A DNA stretch of 64,000 nucleotides from positions 134,152,714-134,216,713 of the forward strand of contig CM057460.1 in NCBI GenBank assembly GCA_030035585.1, in the 5' to 3' direction. Shown here piece by piece: positions 44,266-56,363 of the stretch. Every line of letters starts with the position of its first letter. Position 1 is the stretch's first letter. The notes below the pieces were generated by a model. That model was not told the origin of the DNA and ran no database searches. It saw only the letters and a program-made list of their open reading frames with translations. The translations under genes and the position numbers were made by a program. The stretch comes from Dugong dugon. Taxonomy: Eukaryota > Chordata > Mammalia > Sirenia > Dugongidae.

Positions 44266-44400
44266 ATTAGTCATGAATCTTTTGATTACAAGAGCTAGAA
44301 ACCCAGCTCAAACTAGCTTATACCAAAACAGGAAGCTGGGTGGGAATTTTGTGATTATGTAAGTAAGAAACCCAGGGCTTTCACATTTTTTATCAAGATT
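44266..44400 (+). repeat. ancient interspersed repeat, family not assigned
   Basis: 'Gattacaagagctagaaacccagctcaaactagcttatacc' is the start of a widespread old mammalian repeat. A related copy begins near 63,515 (GTTGCAAGTGACAGAAACTC). Confidence 0.45.
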
Positions 44401-46069
44401 TTCTTTCTTTTTCCATCTCTCAGTGCTGCTTTTTTCTAAATTGGCTTTATTCTAAACCAAGCTGTTGCCTAAGGGTAGCAAAGATGGCAATTACAGCCGC
44501 ACTAGACGTACATCACCCTCAGTGCTAACAGCCCTGAGGGAACAAAAAAGAACGCTTCTTTTTCAGTAGCTCCAACTAATCCCCCGTCACTGGGCAGTCC
44601 CTGTGGCCAAGAGGATGAGAGACTCTGCTTGGCCAGCCTTGATTACATGCTCATTCCTATGGTGAGGGAAATAAGTCAAGTGATAAACAAACATTTCAAC
44701 TGGGGAAGAAGGAGTTCCCAGAAGAAAAAGAAAAGTTGCTGCTTCAATAAGGGAGAGAAGGTTTGCTAAGTAGGCAAAAAACAACAGATGCACACCAAAC
44801 ATGAAATTAGAAAATGCATCACATTCCACGTGAGTAACAGAGCCACCCTTATCCTCTTGGTCTTTCTAAATTCTTGAAATGTCCCCTTCCTTAAGTTTCT
44901 GTAATTTCTTTAAAAAAATCACCCTCTGGATTAGAAGACATTGTTGCTTGCATTTTCTTCCCTTGTGTATCCTGTTATGAGCCAGACTCCCTCTGTTTGG
45001 CCCAATTTTCCTGTCACTTGTCTTTCAATCATTTATCTCAAAAGGAAATTTTGGTAAAATGAAAAACTCTGATTTTTAAAATACCTTATTTGATTATGGG
45101 AGAAGAAAACATGCTATTTCAGATAGGTTTTTAAAAGGCTTGAGCTGGCGAATTATTGCATAAAAATAACTTACGTTCCTTTTCCTGAGCCAGCAGTCCT
45201 TTAAAAAGCAGGTGTTCCGGATACTAGAGATGACAAACAGCTTTATAACTAACACAAGGAAGTGCAGAGGACAGTGAGCATCTCTGCCAAGTGTTAACGC
45301 CAAGGAGAAAATATTCCAAAACGGACTTCTCCGTAACCATCTCAAAACGGGGGAAGCCAGAGGATTAGTAAAACAGTAAGTGTACAGTCTGGTCACTTTG
45401 AAGCCTGACATATTAGCTAGTTTGCTAAGGGCATACATTTACACAGCTCTTTCCAAGGGAAAAGATATTTCCTTCAGCCAAGCATGAAGACAACACTAGT
45501 TTTTCTCTGTCCTCAGTGCATGCTAGTATCAGAAACATCTGTTGCATACTCTCCATGGAGTGCGGAGATTATCATGAAGTTTGCAGAATACAGACGGGAT
45601 GCCTTAATCCACTGGCTGTAAAAGTTATTTTCTACTTGATTAGTTGTTGTTTTGGGGGGAGGGGGAGGGAAATTGAGACCTAGGTTTGGAGAATCATACG
45701 TGCTCTGCTTCTGTTTCAAAAAGCACAATAGACCTGGAGGAAAACATGTTCTGCAGCTTCTTGGCCGCTGAGCGTAAAGAAAAAGGGTGGTTTTTTTCGT
45801 TGTGTTTTGTTTTAATGCTCCCAGTATCCTTTGGGAACATCTATACAGCACATCAGTAATTTGCTTCTGACATTTATTGATGAGGTTTCCACCAAACATC
45901 AGTGTTCCCAATGCTTTCTAACTCTCACATCCGTTATCTTCCATGTAGACCTGTAGCTGGTTAGTTGCCTGTTCTCCCCTCTTTGACAACACTGCCATCC
46001 ATTTTGACAGAACGATTTTGTATGGATACTTAGGGAGCAAGTATAATAAGGATGATTTTTTACATTCTC
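44401..46069. other. single-copy DNA, no gene recognised
   Basis: No repeat family or coding motif recognised. The minus frames at 44,587-44,829, 45,094-45,438 and 45,513-45,911 (80, 114 and 132 codons) have no identifiable domain and no promoter or splice context; I treat them as chance frames. Confidence 0.45.
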
Positions 46070-47145
46070 TAGAACTGAGATGTCCTGTAGAAATATGTAA
46101 TATGAGTAAAATAAGTGATTTTGTTTACTAGTAGCTACATAAAAAAATAGCTGGTAAAATTAATTTTTAGTATTTTATTTAACACAATATATCCAAACGT
46201 TATACAGTTATTAATGAGATACTTTACATTATTTTTTTCATACTAAGCCTTTGAAATTCGGTGTGTGTATTACATTTGCAGCCCATCTCTATTTGGACTA
46301 GCCACGTTTCAAGTACAATCGTCCCTCAGTATCCGTCGGGGATTGGTTCTAGGATCCTTGCGAATACCAACATTTGTGGATGCTCAAGTCCCTTATATAA
46401 AATGGTGTAGTATTTGCATATAACCTACGCACATCCTCTCGTATACTTTAAATCATCTCTAGATTACTTCTAATACCTAATACAATGCATATGCTATATA
46501 AATACTTGTTTCATCACAATTGAAGACTTGTTCTGGAAGGTAGCCTTTCTCTTCTATGAGTTTCCCGAGCTCTTCTGGGAACGCTGATGCTGCCTAAGCA
46601 TCCATTGCCAATTCTCCTGTGATCTTGAAGTTCTTGAGGCTGTAGTGCTTTACAGAGCTAGCCAGCCATCTCTTCAAAACAAACCCGTTGCCATCCAGTG
46701 GATTCCGACTCAGACCCATCCTGCTGTTACTAGCCTTTAACTCCTTCCTCTCACTCTCCTCAACCCCCTCACACCTAGCCTTTGAAGGATTGTTTTGACC
46801 ACATCATTGCTTTTTAGGAGCCATTTTTTCACAGAAACAAAGGGTGCATACAACACAAATAGCAAATGAAGGAGACGCGAGGCGAGCAATGCTCAAACCA
46901 GGGCTGGAGAGAGACTGAGAATCTGTGAAATGGAGCGAGGCCACAGCGGGGAGATGGTTACACGTCACTTCATTTGCATAGATTCAGCGCCGTGCTAGGC
47001 AGGTGGCAAATCAAGGCTTCGCTTTTGGAAACTTTGTTTTCTTCTTGGAATATTTTCAATCCGCGGTTGGTTTAATCTGCGAATGCGGCACCCCAGATAC
47101 AGAGGGCTGACTGTACTCAATAAGTACACGTGGCTAGTGGCTACT
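46070..47145 (+). repeat. ancient repeat interrupted by the Tigger element
   Basis: 'Tgtcctgtagaaatatgtaatatgag...' to GACTAGCCACGTTTCAAGTA (46,315) and CTCAATAAGTACACGTGGCT (47,116 on) are adjacent parts of one known-looking old repeat ('ccacatttcaagtgctcaatagccacatgtggctagtgg'). The Tigger element lies exactly between them. Family name not assigned. Confidence 0.6.
46316..47113 (-). mobile_element. Tigger/pogo-type DNA transposon relic
   Basis: A 798-bp element flanked by TA (46,314-46,315 and 47,114-47,115). The left end CAATCGTCCCTCAGTATCC and the complement of the right end CAGTCAGCCCTCTGTATCT are imperfect inverted termini. On the minus strand around 46,500-46,680 the translated sequence carries a transposase piece with IEEKGYLPEQVFNCDET, in which the Asp of the DET is the expected first catalytic residue of the pogo DDE/D domain. 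The rest of the transposase is deleted or shifted. A small AfroSINE tail piece (46,681-46,711) lies inside. Confidence 0.85.
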
Positions 47146-47147
47146 GG

Positions 47148-47342
47148 AGGTCCCTGGGTGGTGAAGACAGTTTGCGGGCAACTACTAAAGGTTGACGTTT
47201 CAAACCCACCAAGGGGCGCCATGGAAGAAAAATCTGGTGATCTACATCCATAAAGATTATAACCAAGAAAACCCTATGGAAAAGTTCTACTCTGTAACAC
47301 TTGGAGTCACTGTGAGCCGGAATTGATTCCATGGGAACGGGT
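47148..47342 (+). repeat. AfroSINE, type with long central domain
   Basis: Head GGTCCCTGGGTGGTGAAGAC, B box 'aaaggttgacgtttcaaaccc', central 'gccatggaagaaaaatctggtgatctacatcc', tail 'acttggagtcactgtgagccggaattgattccatggg'. Confidence 0.9.
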
Positions 47343-47345
47343 AAA

Positions 47346-48069
47346 GTGGCTTCTCTATTCAACAGTACAGTCCTAGAAGGATTCTGCCGGCTATTCTCAA
47401 AGTACTTGTCCTGGACTATTGGTGCTTTATATAATACTTCATAGTTCTGAGTAGTTCAGGATGTTGTGAACAATGGAATCATTTTTTTTCCAAAGTTCTA
47501 ACTTCCTCAAATCTGTACCAAGGTTCCAAGTTCTTTTCCCTTAGCCAATCTAACTACTAGAAGCCATATCAAAGGTCATGACAGATTTTAGAAAATGTGG
47601 AAAGTTGAGGTGAGGAGAAGCACCCCAAATTTCCAGATCACAGTTTTTAATTAAATTCCATATTAGATAACAAAATTTTAAAAATCATCCACCTGACTAT
47701 TTGTGATTCACATAGACATTTTTATCATCTTCATGATTTTCTACTACCTAACCTGCTCTTAGTTTATTTTGTGTTCTAGTCTCAATTCTCCAAGGATTTA
47801 GAATAATTCATCTCCTTTCCACCCCCAATACAAGTTTCTAATGGCACTGCTGATCCTCATACCAGGGAGGATGCCTCAGGAGTTACCACTTTGTGTAAAG
47901 ATAAGCTTTCTAGGGATGAGCAATATGGAGTGACATTGTTCTCACAGATGCTTTATAACCACTGTAATGTGTCAACATTTCCACTGTGTTTCCTGCATTT
48001 ATGTATGGTTAATGGTGCTGTTGGTGATGATTCATGTGCGTGTGTGTATGTGCGCATGTGCACCAGTCT
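47346..48069. other. single-copy DNA, no gene recognised
   Basis: No gene signature. A short alternating GT/GC patch is at about 48,035-48,060. Confidence 0.45.
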
Positions 48070-48405
48070 ATCCTGCCATGGAGTTGGTTTCCAGCTCATG
48101 GCAACCCCAGGCACAACGGAATGAAACGCTACCCAGTCCTGTGCCATTCCCATGATCAGTTGTAGATCCAACTGTTGTGATCTATAAGGTTTTCATTGGC
48201 TGATTTTTGAAAGCAGGCAGTCAGGCCTTTCTTCCTAGTCCATCTTAGACTGGAAGCTCCACTAAAAGCCATTCATCATTATATCAACCTGCAAGCCTCC
48301 ACTGACAGATGGGTGGTGGCTGTGCATGATGAGGTGCATCAGCTGGGAATCAAACCCGGGTCTGCAGCATGGAAAGCGAGAATTCTACCACTGAACTTCC
48401 AATGC
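48070..48405 (-). repeat. composite SINE with tRNA-Gly-like head, RTE1-like body and tail
   Basis: Read on the minus strand, 48,405-48,335 resembles a tRNA-Gly gene: GTTCAGTGGTAGAATTCTCG (A-box side) and GACCCGGGTTTGATTCCCAG (B-box side) in the right spacing over 71 bases. Next comes a body (about 48,334-48,190) with 'tgtcagtggaggcttgcagg', 'ggagcttccagtc' and 'caaaaatcagccaatgaaaacc', matching the RTE1 5' leader. Last is a tail (about 48,180-48,070) with 'ggcacaggactgggtagcg', which aligns with the RTE1 3' UTR complement at about 30,040-30,065. Three modules in one element. Confidence 0.8.
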
Positions 48406-48534
48406 CCCCTTAAACCACTTATTTAAGGAGAACTACTCTAAACACTCATAGATTCCGAACGGTTGGTGAATGGACACAACAGTGGGAAATGCTTCGTCTA
48501 CCTAGAAGGCTCCTCCTCTCACTACGTATATGGG
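48406..48534. other. single-copy DNA
   Basis: Nothing recognised. Confidence 0.4.
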
Positions 48535-48780
48535 TGGCTTCTCAATCTTCAAATCTCAGGGGCCCTACTTGACCACCCAATGTATATTGTAGATCCCTTC
48601 CTTCTTTTCTGCCATAGCAATATGTTTTTGCCTTTATAGCTCTTAGCATCACTGCCATATATTTGTTCACTGATTATTTATAACGGTAGTCTGTTAAGCC
48701 TGTTTTGCTCATCCCTGTATATACTAAACAACTAGCACAGTGCCCAGTGGATAGCAGGTGCTTGCAAATATTTATATTTT
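48535..48780 (+). repeat. L2 LINE 3' end
   Basis: 'Tcttcaaatctcaggggccctacttgaccaccc' followed later by 'cttagcatcactgcc', 'ctgttttgctcatccctgtat' and CAGTGCCCAGTGGATAGCAG...'ggtgcttgcaaatat' is the order of the L2 3' UTR. An ancient mammalian LINE. Confidence 0.75.
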
Positions 48781-49261
48781 TCCAAGAGCATTGTATCACA
48801 TTAATGGTACACATATCAAAATCATCTTAAATTCAGCCCTGGAGTTTAAAATGTTGATGGTATTCCCCTAATTAAAGATGTCTCACTTTTTTTAATTCTT
48901 CCTCTTCGTCTTTTCCTGAATTGCTAATCAAATCACCGTTGGAAGTCTGGGTAGAAGGTTAAATGCTATTTACAAACCAGAGTTAAGTATCAAATAAGAG
49001 GATCTAAATTTTTAAATCTTAAATCACCAGAGAACCAATGACAATCCTTAGAAATGAGATAAAATGTTTTCCAAATAACATTTCAAGTAATCTAATACCA
49101 ATTATAATAAAAGTAGGGTTTTGGACAACTATACACATACCACATAGGAATCCAAGATACACTATTATTATGGTTGAAGGAGCAAAGGATTCTAGTTCTC
49201 TTTAATGCCGGGATATAAGTAGAGAAACAGAGATATTTTCAGCCAGCTAGTCAGCACTCAA
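48781..49261. other. single-copy AT-rich DNA
   Basis: No gene or repeat family recognised. Confidence 0.45.
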
Positions 49262-49474
49262 GAGTCCTTGGGTGGCACAAACGGTTAGGTTCTTGACTGC
49301 TAACAGAAAGGTTAGTGGTTTGAACCCACCCAGAGGTAATTCAGAAGAAAGGCCTGGTGATCTACTTCTGAAAGATCACAGCCTTGAAAACCTTATGGGA
49401 TGCAGTTCTACTTGCACACATGGGGAAGCCATGAGTTGGAATCTTCTTGACAGTAATGAGTTCGGGTTTGTTTG
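49262..49474 (+). repeat. AfroSINE, type with long central domain
   Basis: Head GAGTCCTTGGGTGGCACAAA, B box 'aaaggttagtggtttgaaccc', central 'gaagaaaggcctggtgatctacttctgaaagatcacagcc', tail 'acacatggggaagccatgagttgg'. The central domain 'ggtgatctacttctgaaa' is also in the composite SINE at 17,763 (tggtgatctacttccgaaaa). Confidence 0.92.
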
Positions 49475-49554
49475 TTTTTTTTTAATTAGTCAGCACTCCG
49501 TTCCAGAGTCCATATTTCAAGTGCATTTGCCCAGTTGCTGTAGGCATTATACAG

Positions 49555-49806
49555 TTTATTTATTTAACAAATACTTATTAACACTCTTGATCTGCTCAAT
49601 TTTAAATTCTTTATAAATATTAGCTTATTTAATTATCATAGCAGTTCTTTGAAGTAGGAACTATTAATATTCCATTTTGCAGTTGAGGAAACTAAGGCCT
49701 TGGTTACATTAAATAACTTCGAAGATAAGAGATGAAGGTGGGATTTGAACCCAGAGAGTGTGTCTGCCAGGTCAATGTGCTTAGCCTCTATACTACAGGG
49801 TTACCC
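49555..49806 (+). repeat. MIR SINE, nearly full length
   Basis: Blocks in MIR order: 'aacaaatacttattaac', 'atattagcttatttaattatcatagcag', 'ccattttgcagttgaggaaactaagg', GGTGGGATTTGAACCCAGAG and 'tagcctctatactac'. Confidence 0.85.
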
Positions 49807-51434
49807 TGGACATTGAATTTAAAAACATTTAGCCCGTCAACAATTATATCCTTCTCTATTCTCCTCACAACCTTAAAAAATATCCCATGATTTACAGGTA
49901 ACATTTTTCATCAGCCATCAAGTTTTGTTCATCGAGTTCAGTATGTATTTAGCTTTTCTCTCCTTGCTTTATTCTAAAGAGGGCCATATGTCCCCAAGCT
50001 GAGGATTTGGAAACTGAAAGTTATAAATTTGGGGAAGAAAGTAAAACTCACGAGACAGTCATACCTAAGAAGACTAAAGACCTTACTTCATTTTCGGAAC
50101 TATCCTTTCTTCCCAAAAGCTGTTTGGAAATAGGATTTATTCTGGTTTGGAACAGTGGGGATTATAATTACTTATGCATTCCATCCACTGACGGCTTTCT
50201 TCTGCTGCTTAGAGTAACCAGTTTTAATGTCTTTGCATGGCTTATCCAAGGGGAAAACGTTTCTGATCTATTAACCCCCCCAGGAGCTGCTTAAAGATAA
50301 ATTGGGAGACCCAAGTCAGTTATAGCTTTAATTCCCTTAGGGTCTAAATCATTTGGATTCATTTCACAGCCTTGGGCATTATCCATAGAACAAGATAATC
50401 ATCTGCAAATGCATGTGTTTGGTCTCTAGGTAAATATATGAGAAAAAGGAGAGTGATCCAACGCAAATCCATCATAATCACTGGTAAAAACAACAAAAAT
50501 TCTGTATCTAAGTAAGGTGGTTGCATAGTGTCGTAATACCGAAGTACAGATAATAAGTTATGGTAAAATCATTGTCAAAATTACAAAACAAGACTTTATA
50601 GTTGCCTTTATAGGACCAGATGCAACTAAATATACAGTGTGGTTACAACTGATAAGTAATCAATGGAGTGCATTTTCATAGGTCTCGTACTCTGCAACCA
50701 TCTAGGGCCATGGAAACCCGGCATGGTGTTCGGGAGTTGACCTGTATTCCTCATCAAAGCACTTAACCACACTCAGCTGATCTGCATTCCATTTTAAAAC
50801 AACCTAATCAAATTCATTTCAAATACCAAAACCTCTAGTTAGAGATTTAATCTGTTTATGCACACGTGTGAAATCTCTAGTGTCTAAACGTGCCCTTGCC
50901 TAAGAATACTCCACATTCACACAACGCAAATTTCACAAGACTTCCCAGCCCTAAGTTTTCCGGTCTTAAATGAACTTACTTCTGCGCTTTTTTTTTTCTT
51001 TTTTGCAAGTGGAAAGAAACAGGACACTTCCCAGTCAGGGTCACACTGCCCTAGATGATGTTTGGTTTTATGCACATTGGCCTGAAATTGGGAAATCATT
51101 CTGGAAGGGAAACTACAGGTGTTCCCCCTCTGAGGATCAGTGTCTGTCTTGGTCTCTCTTTCTCCCTCTTTCAAATGGTCTTTAATCTGTGAGATACACC
51201 AATTGCTGAAAGACCCATCCTACTAAGGAATCTTAGGAAATGTTTCTCTCTCCTATCAGCCCAAATTGGAAAGCATCATAACCCAGCAGGCAAATTAATA
51301 ATTTGGAAGCTTTGGAAAATGTATTAATCCCGTGGTGTAGCATACACTAAAGAATCTGAGTATTTAATAACTAAGATATTGTTATATGCAAATATCACAG
51401 TTTGAAAGCAAGTGTGGTAACCATTTAGCAATTG
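49807..51434. other. single-copy DNA, no gene recognised
   Basis: Repeat-poor. The 95-codon + frame at 50,007-50,294 has no motif; nothing supports expression. Candidate non-coding conserved block by repeat depletion only. Confidence 0.45.
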
Positions 51435-51447
51435 TATAGCATTTTCA

Positions 51448-51637
51448 AAGGAGCCTGGTGGGGCTGTTAACTGAAAGGTTGGCGTTTCTACCCCACCAGC
51501 TGCTCCGCAGGAGAAAGATGTAATAGCCTGCTTTCATAAAGATTACAGCCTTGGAAACTCTATGTGGCAGTTCTACTCTGTCCTATAGGGTCACTATGGG
51601 TCAGAATCAACTCGATGGCAATGGGTTTTTGGATTTT
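51448..51637 (+). repeat. AfroSINE, long form, with perfect target-site duplication
   Basis: Bordered by TATAGCATTTTCA at 51,435-51,447 and 51,638-51,650. The head is shortened ('gagcctggtggggctgttaactg'), the central segment is present ('gagaaagatgtaatagcctgctttcataaagattacagcc'), and the tail 'cctatagggtcactatgggtcagaatcaactcgatgg' is intact. Confidence 0.95.
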
Positions 51638-51650
51638 TATAGCATTTTCA

Positions 51651-52804
51651 TTTATTCCTAGGGTGAATACTCTGATGTAGGAGGGCTACTTGTTTTGCCA
51701 ATAGAAAAAACAAACCCAAGAAAAAGTTGAATAATAAGGCTGTACAACTGAAGAGTTATAAACACTCCTTGGTTATTGCTGTAGAGTGGTCAGTATTTCT
51801 CTTGCAGACAAAAGCTTCCTTTAAAAATAACCATTTTATGATTAAATAACAGATCCACGATATCAATTCATGTTGGTGACTAGGGTAGTCACTAATGCAG
51901 ATGAAAAAAAGACACTAGAATCAAAGACAAAAATTAGACAAATAAGAATTTTATTCAGGCTATTGCAAGAGGAGAGCACTCCAAATCTGAGTATCAGAGT
52001 GTCTCTGCCCAGTGGTTTGCCCTTAGACTGTTACAAGGAGAGTAGACAAGTTACAGGTGGAACAATTTACAGTTGGGATTGTTTTGCAGACAGGGGAAGT
52101 CTCAGTCAGTTAGCTGAACAGGAAATGTTTATCCTGTGTCTAGCTGGTTTCAGAGAGATAAACTGTTCTAATCTCAGCTAATCATTCATGAGACAAAGCA
52201 TGGGAAATTGGAGGGTCTCTGTCTGGTCTTTTCAGCACATTCAGGCAAAAGGGGAAAAGTCTGTGTTTGGCCTTTATCATAGGTAAACAAAGAAGTCATC
52301 TGTAAATCTTATGGGAGTCATGAGAAAGAGTGGACCTCGAGTTTCATCTATGTCATATGGGGAAGGGTGGTTTTGTGGTAAGCTGTTTCCTGAAACACAA
52401 AAAGTTGAGGGCATTTCTTAACTATCATGGTTTTCCAAGAGCACAGGGCTCAGGTAAAATTTTCCATGGTAACCTGATTCAGATTGGAGGCTTCAGCAGA
52501 CAGATAGGGAGTGACATGATGCGACCCGAGGGGAGTCAGTTCAAATAGTACTGAAGACAACAAGAAACTCTGGGGAGAAAAAAGACTTTCCATAAAAAGT
52601 ATCTGAGACCTGTTAAAGATGTTGTGGGTAGAATCCCTGGAAAAAGAGATTAATAAACCAGGACTCAGGTAGATTCAGAAATACCACTTTTAAATCAAAA
52701 CTGAATGAGTTTTACGGATGAAACTTAACAAGAATGGTCAGAGAGTATCTCAGGGCAGAGGAGAAAAGTGAGCCCAAGTCAAACTCGGGCAGAATAAAGA
52801 ACTG
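51651..52804 (-). repeat. single-copy DNA, with a possible decayed ERV/LTR between 51,930 and 52,560
   Basis: Around 51,930 the sequence 'aaataagaattttattcaggctattgcaagagg' resembles the reverse start of a class I LTR, and later blocks ('tcatgggagtcatgagaaagagtgg', 'ggttttccaagagcacagggctcagg') have the feel of an old repeat. I cannot name a family and no flanking duplication is visible. Confidence 0.3.
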
Positions 52805-53005
52805 TTATTGTTAGTTGCTGTCAAGTCGATTCCAACTCATGACAACCCATGTGTTACAGAGTAGAACTGCTCTGTAGGATTTTCAAGGCTATAATCTTAA
52901 TGGAAACAGATCGCCAGGCCTATCATCTACATACCACTGGGTGGGTTCGAACCACCAACCTTTAGGTTAGCAGTTGAGCACAAATCATTTGCGCTACCTA
53001 GGGAC
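52805..53005 (-). repeat. AfroSINE, long form
   Basis: GTTATTGTTAGTTGCTGTCAAG tail complement, 'ttacagagtagaactgctctgtaggattttcaaggctataatctt' with the central segment, then head 'ggttcgaaccaccaacctttaggttagcag' and GCGCTACCTAGGGACC. Confidence 0.92.
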
Positions 53006-53008
53006 CTT

Positions 53009-56000
53009 GAATAAAGAACTAACCTGCAAAATATCCACTATTGGGTTAATTATAGTTAAATCCAGTCATTAAATCCATAGATTTCCTGCCAGAATAGAGT
53101 TGGAACCCATATCTCCTGTCTGTAGTCTAGCAGATTTACAGATTCACTTAGCTCTCTGCTAGTAACTCATTATGAAAAACGAGCATAGAGGAGAGATCAT
53201 GGTCCTCAAATCAGATGATTTACAGAAAACTCTTTAATCCCTTGCAGATAGTCTCTTTGTATTTTTGCCCTAGTGTGCATCTTAACACATGGCAAGACAT
53301 TCATTCATTTGATCATATTTTTGCACATTTTTGTAATTGTTTCCATTTAAAAATACCAACAACAAAATTTATAATAATCTGTAAGAATGGGTAAAGAGGA
53401 GTAATAGGATTAATTGGAATCCCAGGATTCTCAGAGAAACACAAAATTTCTTCTACACCAAATCTTTTACTACAGCTTTTAATTATAAGCAACTAAGCTG
53501 ATAGATTTGAATTTCATCTTCCTCCCCAATTCTAACTTTATTAGAGGTCTAAGATGGAACAGAAGGCTAAAACTTGGCCCAAGAAGAGACAAAAGTAGAA
53601 ATACTAAGGAAAAAATAGCCATTCAAAGCTGATGAAATGACTGTAGAAAATAGTCAGATGAGGAATGCCAAATTCCTAGTCACACTCAGCTCAGGCACAC
53701 AGTACACACGTGCAAAAAAGATGAACACTTGTCTCAAGAAGAAGTAGAAGATAAGGGAGTTATGTTCAGAGAAAAGGAGTGGGGGAGAGAATATAAGGAT
53801 GTCACAAAAAATAAGGTAGAAAACTGGGTAAAACCATGGTTTTCTATAAGCTTTCCTTTCCTCCTTTCCTCTGAAAAATTCAAAAATGTTGATCAACTGG
53901 GTTCCTAATCATTCTTTGTCAAAGCCTCATTTCTTTACTCTTATTTCTGTGGTTATTTCAGAAAGTAAAACTGCTATAGAATTTATACTTCTGTTCAGCA
54001 TTCATTTTCATGTTGAAACTCTGCATTTTACATAAAAGACAGTTTTCTCATGTTTACAGTGAAGTATAATATATGTTCACATTTCCTCATATTATTTATC
54101 CAGTATTTCTGGGTATGTTGTAGGATTGCACTTCCTGGTCCTCTTGAGATTAGGTGGAATCATATGACTAGTTCTGGCCAATGAATTGTGAGTAGGATTA
54201 GTGTAACTTCTGACCTGGATTATTTAATTGCTGGTATAAAATCTTCCAGAGTTTTCTTTCCTTCACTATAGTGAGCAGGAATATTACTGTTAGTGGATGG
54301 CTCATTAGGCTGATGTCTTAAAGTGAGAAAAACATGAAGCAGGCATGCAGTTGTTACATAATGGAAGCAAGAAATAATTTATTAATCTATGGAAGTTTCG
54401 GGTCCTTGTGTTGTCGTTGCTTGTTACCACAGTATAACCTAACATATCCTGACTTATAACAATCACATTTATGAAAGAAGTGTGATCTGATTCTTGATAC
54501 GAATAACTTACAATTACCTGCATATGCTAGGAGCCAAGCAAATGAAACAAACTTGACTCCAAAATAAAAAAGTAGCCTGGCCCAAGCAAATTATAGCTCT
54601 CAACCAGAAATCAGAAAGGACCTTAAACAGGGCTCCCTTCCACACCCGGACTCTGCAATAAGAACAATAAAGAGTACAACTGTGTAATACAGAGTTGTAT
54701 GTTTTATTAAGCAAAATCTACACTTAAAAAATACAGAATACTTTTCTTCTTGATCACTGTCAGTGTTATGGCAAGTTTATTCAAGTTTTATAGCATAATA
54801 AATATATATTATAAAAATTGGGTAAAGGGTAGAGAAGGCAGATGTTAAATTGTAATAATTGAATGAAAAATTACATGGCAGCTATTTGGCAGACGCTATG
54901 CAGTGAAATGCATTTCTGTATAATTATTTTCAATAGGTAACTCTGAGTATAAAAATGTGTTGAGGATTCAAATATGAGTAATATGAACTCCCTGGCACAT
55001 GATGGGAACTGAAAGTTGAATAGTAGGGGATAAGAAGTGGACCTGAAGCAGAAATATGCTAAGCGCTCTGAGAGGCGCACACGCTGTGCTATGGCAGTTG
55101 TTGGTGGGGAGTGTTCTAAAAAGAGGTAAATGGTCCAGTGACTGTGGCTGCTAAACCACTCCATTGGTACTTACTAGCTTACAGCCACCGCTGCTTGATT
55201 AGAAAACTGAGTATCAGAGAGTAGTTGTTAGTAAGGAGGGGCTGAAGGACTGCAGAAGCAGTTTATTAGCTTGGTAAAAAGTCAACATTATGTTGAGGAA
55301 GCTGGCTGGCATTCTTGCCATCCAGTCTAAAACCTAGCAGCTCTGTTTCAACCGAACTGCTTCACTACTTCCACGCTTTGGTGTGTTAATTTGCGGTTTA
55401 GAATTTGGCAAGAGTTTGCACAGGAGAAGCAAACCAACAGTCCGTGCAAAGCAAACTCACAGCCTACGTGGGAAAGGGTATATAAGCATATGGCACACGG
55501 CGGTGTAAAAAATAATCACATGGAAACAATGGTAAATATGTAATCAAAAACATGTTAAAAACAGAAAAAAATAACAAAAGAACTATAAAAAGATAGGGGA
55601 AAGTATGTGAAACAGCATCTCAAAATATCACTCTTTTACACTATGGCACACTTTTTCCTTTGGCTACTCCAGAACAGAAAATCTTCTTTCCCAGGACACT
55701 CCAATCTCTGCACACACAACACAATCGGGTCCCCTCTTCTTGTTGAATCATTTAAAATTAGTTAACACCTAGCTCATTGTTACAGCTAACGGATGTTTAT
55801 GGCAGTTAGAGATATCCATTTATAATTCTATAATAAATCATTCACTCAATAATTTAAGACTGATTCAAAAAAAAAAAGAAAACAACAAAACAGGGTGTCC
55901 AAACATTTAAGAGGATGGGAATGAAAGTATGTTTCCTATAGAACATAGCAAGGGCGACACCAATTCAATCCGTATCTACTGGATAGAAGCAGGATGTGCT

Positions 56001-56363
56001 TTTCTCAGAGTTTATACTAGGCAAAAAAAAAGTAGTTTTATTTTAACCAGATGTGAATGAATTAAACCCAATATTTTCAAGTATTTTTAGTGCTATATGA
56101 TGTCATCTGATTTTATATTTTCTACTGAGGGATAATGTGTATTTTTAAAATTGTGAAGCCACTTTCCATGTATGTACTTAAAGTCTTATACATGATAAAC
56201 TACAGTAAACAAATTACAACACCGCAGGGCAAGGTCTTGGCTGTTTATGTCAAAAAGCAGAGAGAGAAATTTAGTTTCTCAGCAGGAAATGGAATTAAAA
56301 GCATGTGAATTGTCTTCTGCTGGTCTTCAAGAAAGTCCTCATTTCAATGACTATGGTACCAGT
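53009..56363. other. single-copy DNA, no gene recognised
   Basis: AT-rich block. 54,115-54,260 ('atgactagttctggccaatgaattgtgag') resembles a piece of an old mammalian repeat. No coding motif in the frames at 53,654-53,896, 54,305-54,714 or 54,871-55,164. Confidence 0.45.

Noticed and set aside
45513-45911. 132-codon minus frame
   Set aside because: No motif; contains a Pro run from a G-run on the other strand; no gene context.
48335-48405. Possible functional tRNA-Gly gene on the minus strand
   Set aside because: The anticodon arm and acceptor pairing are altered, and the sequence continues into a SINE body, so it is a SINE head and not a tRNA gene.
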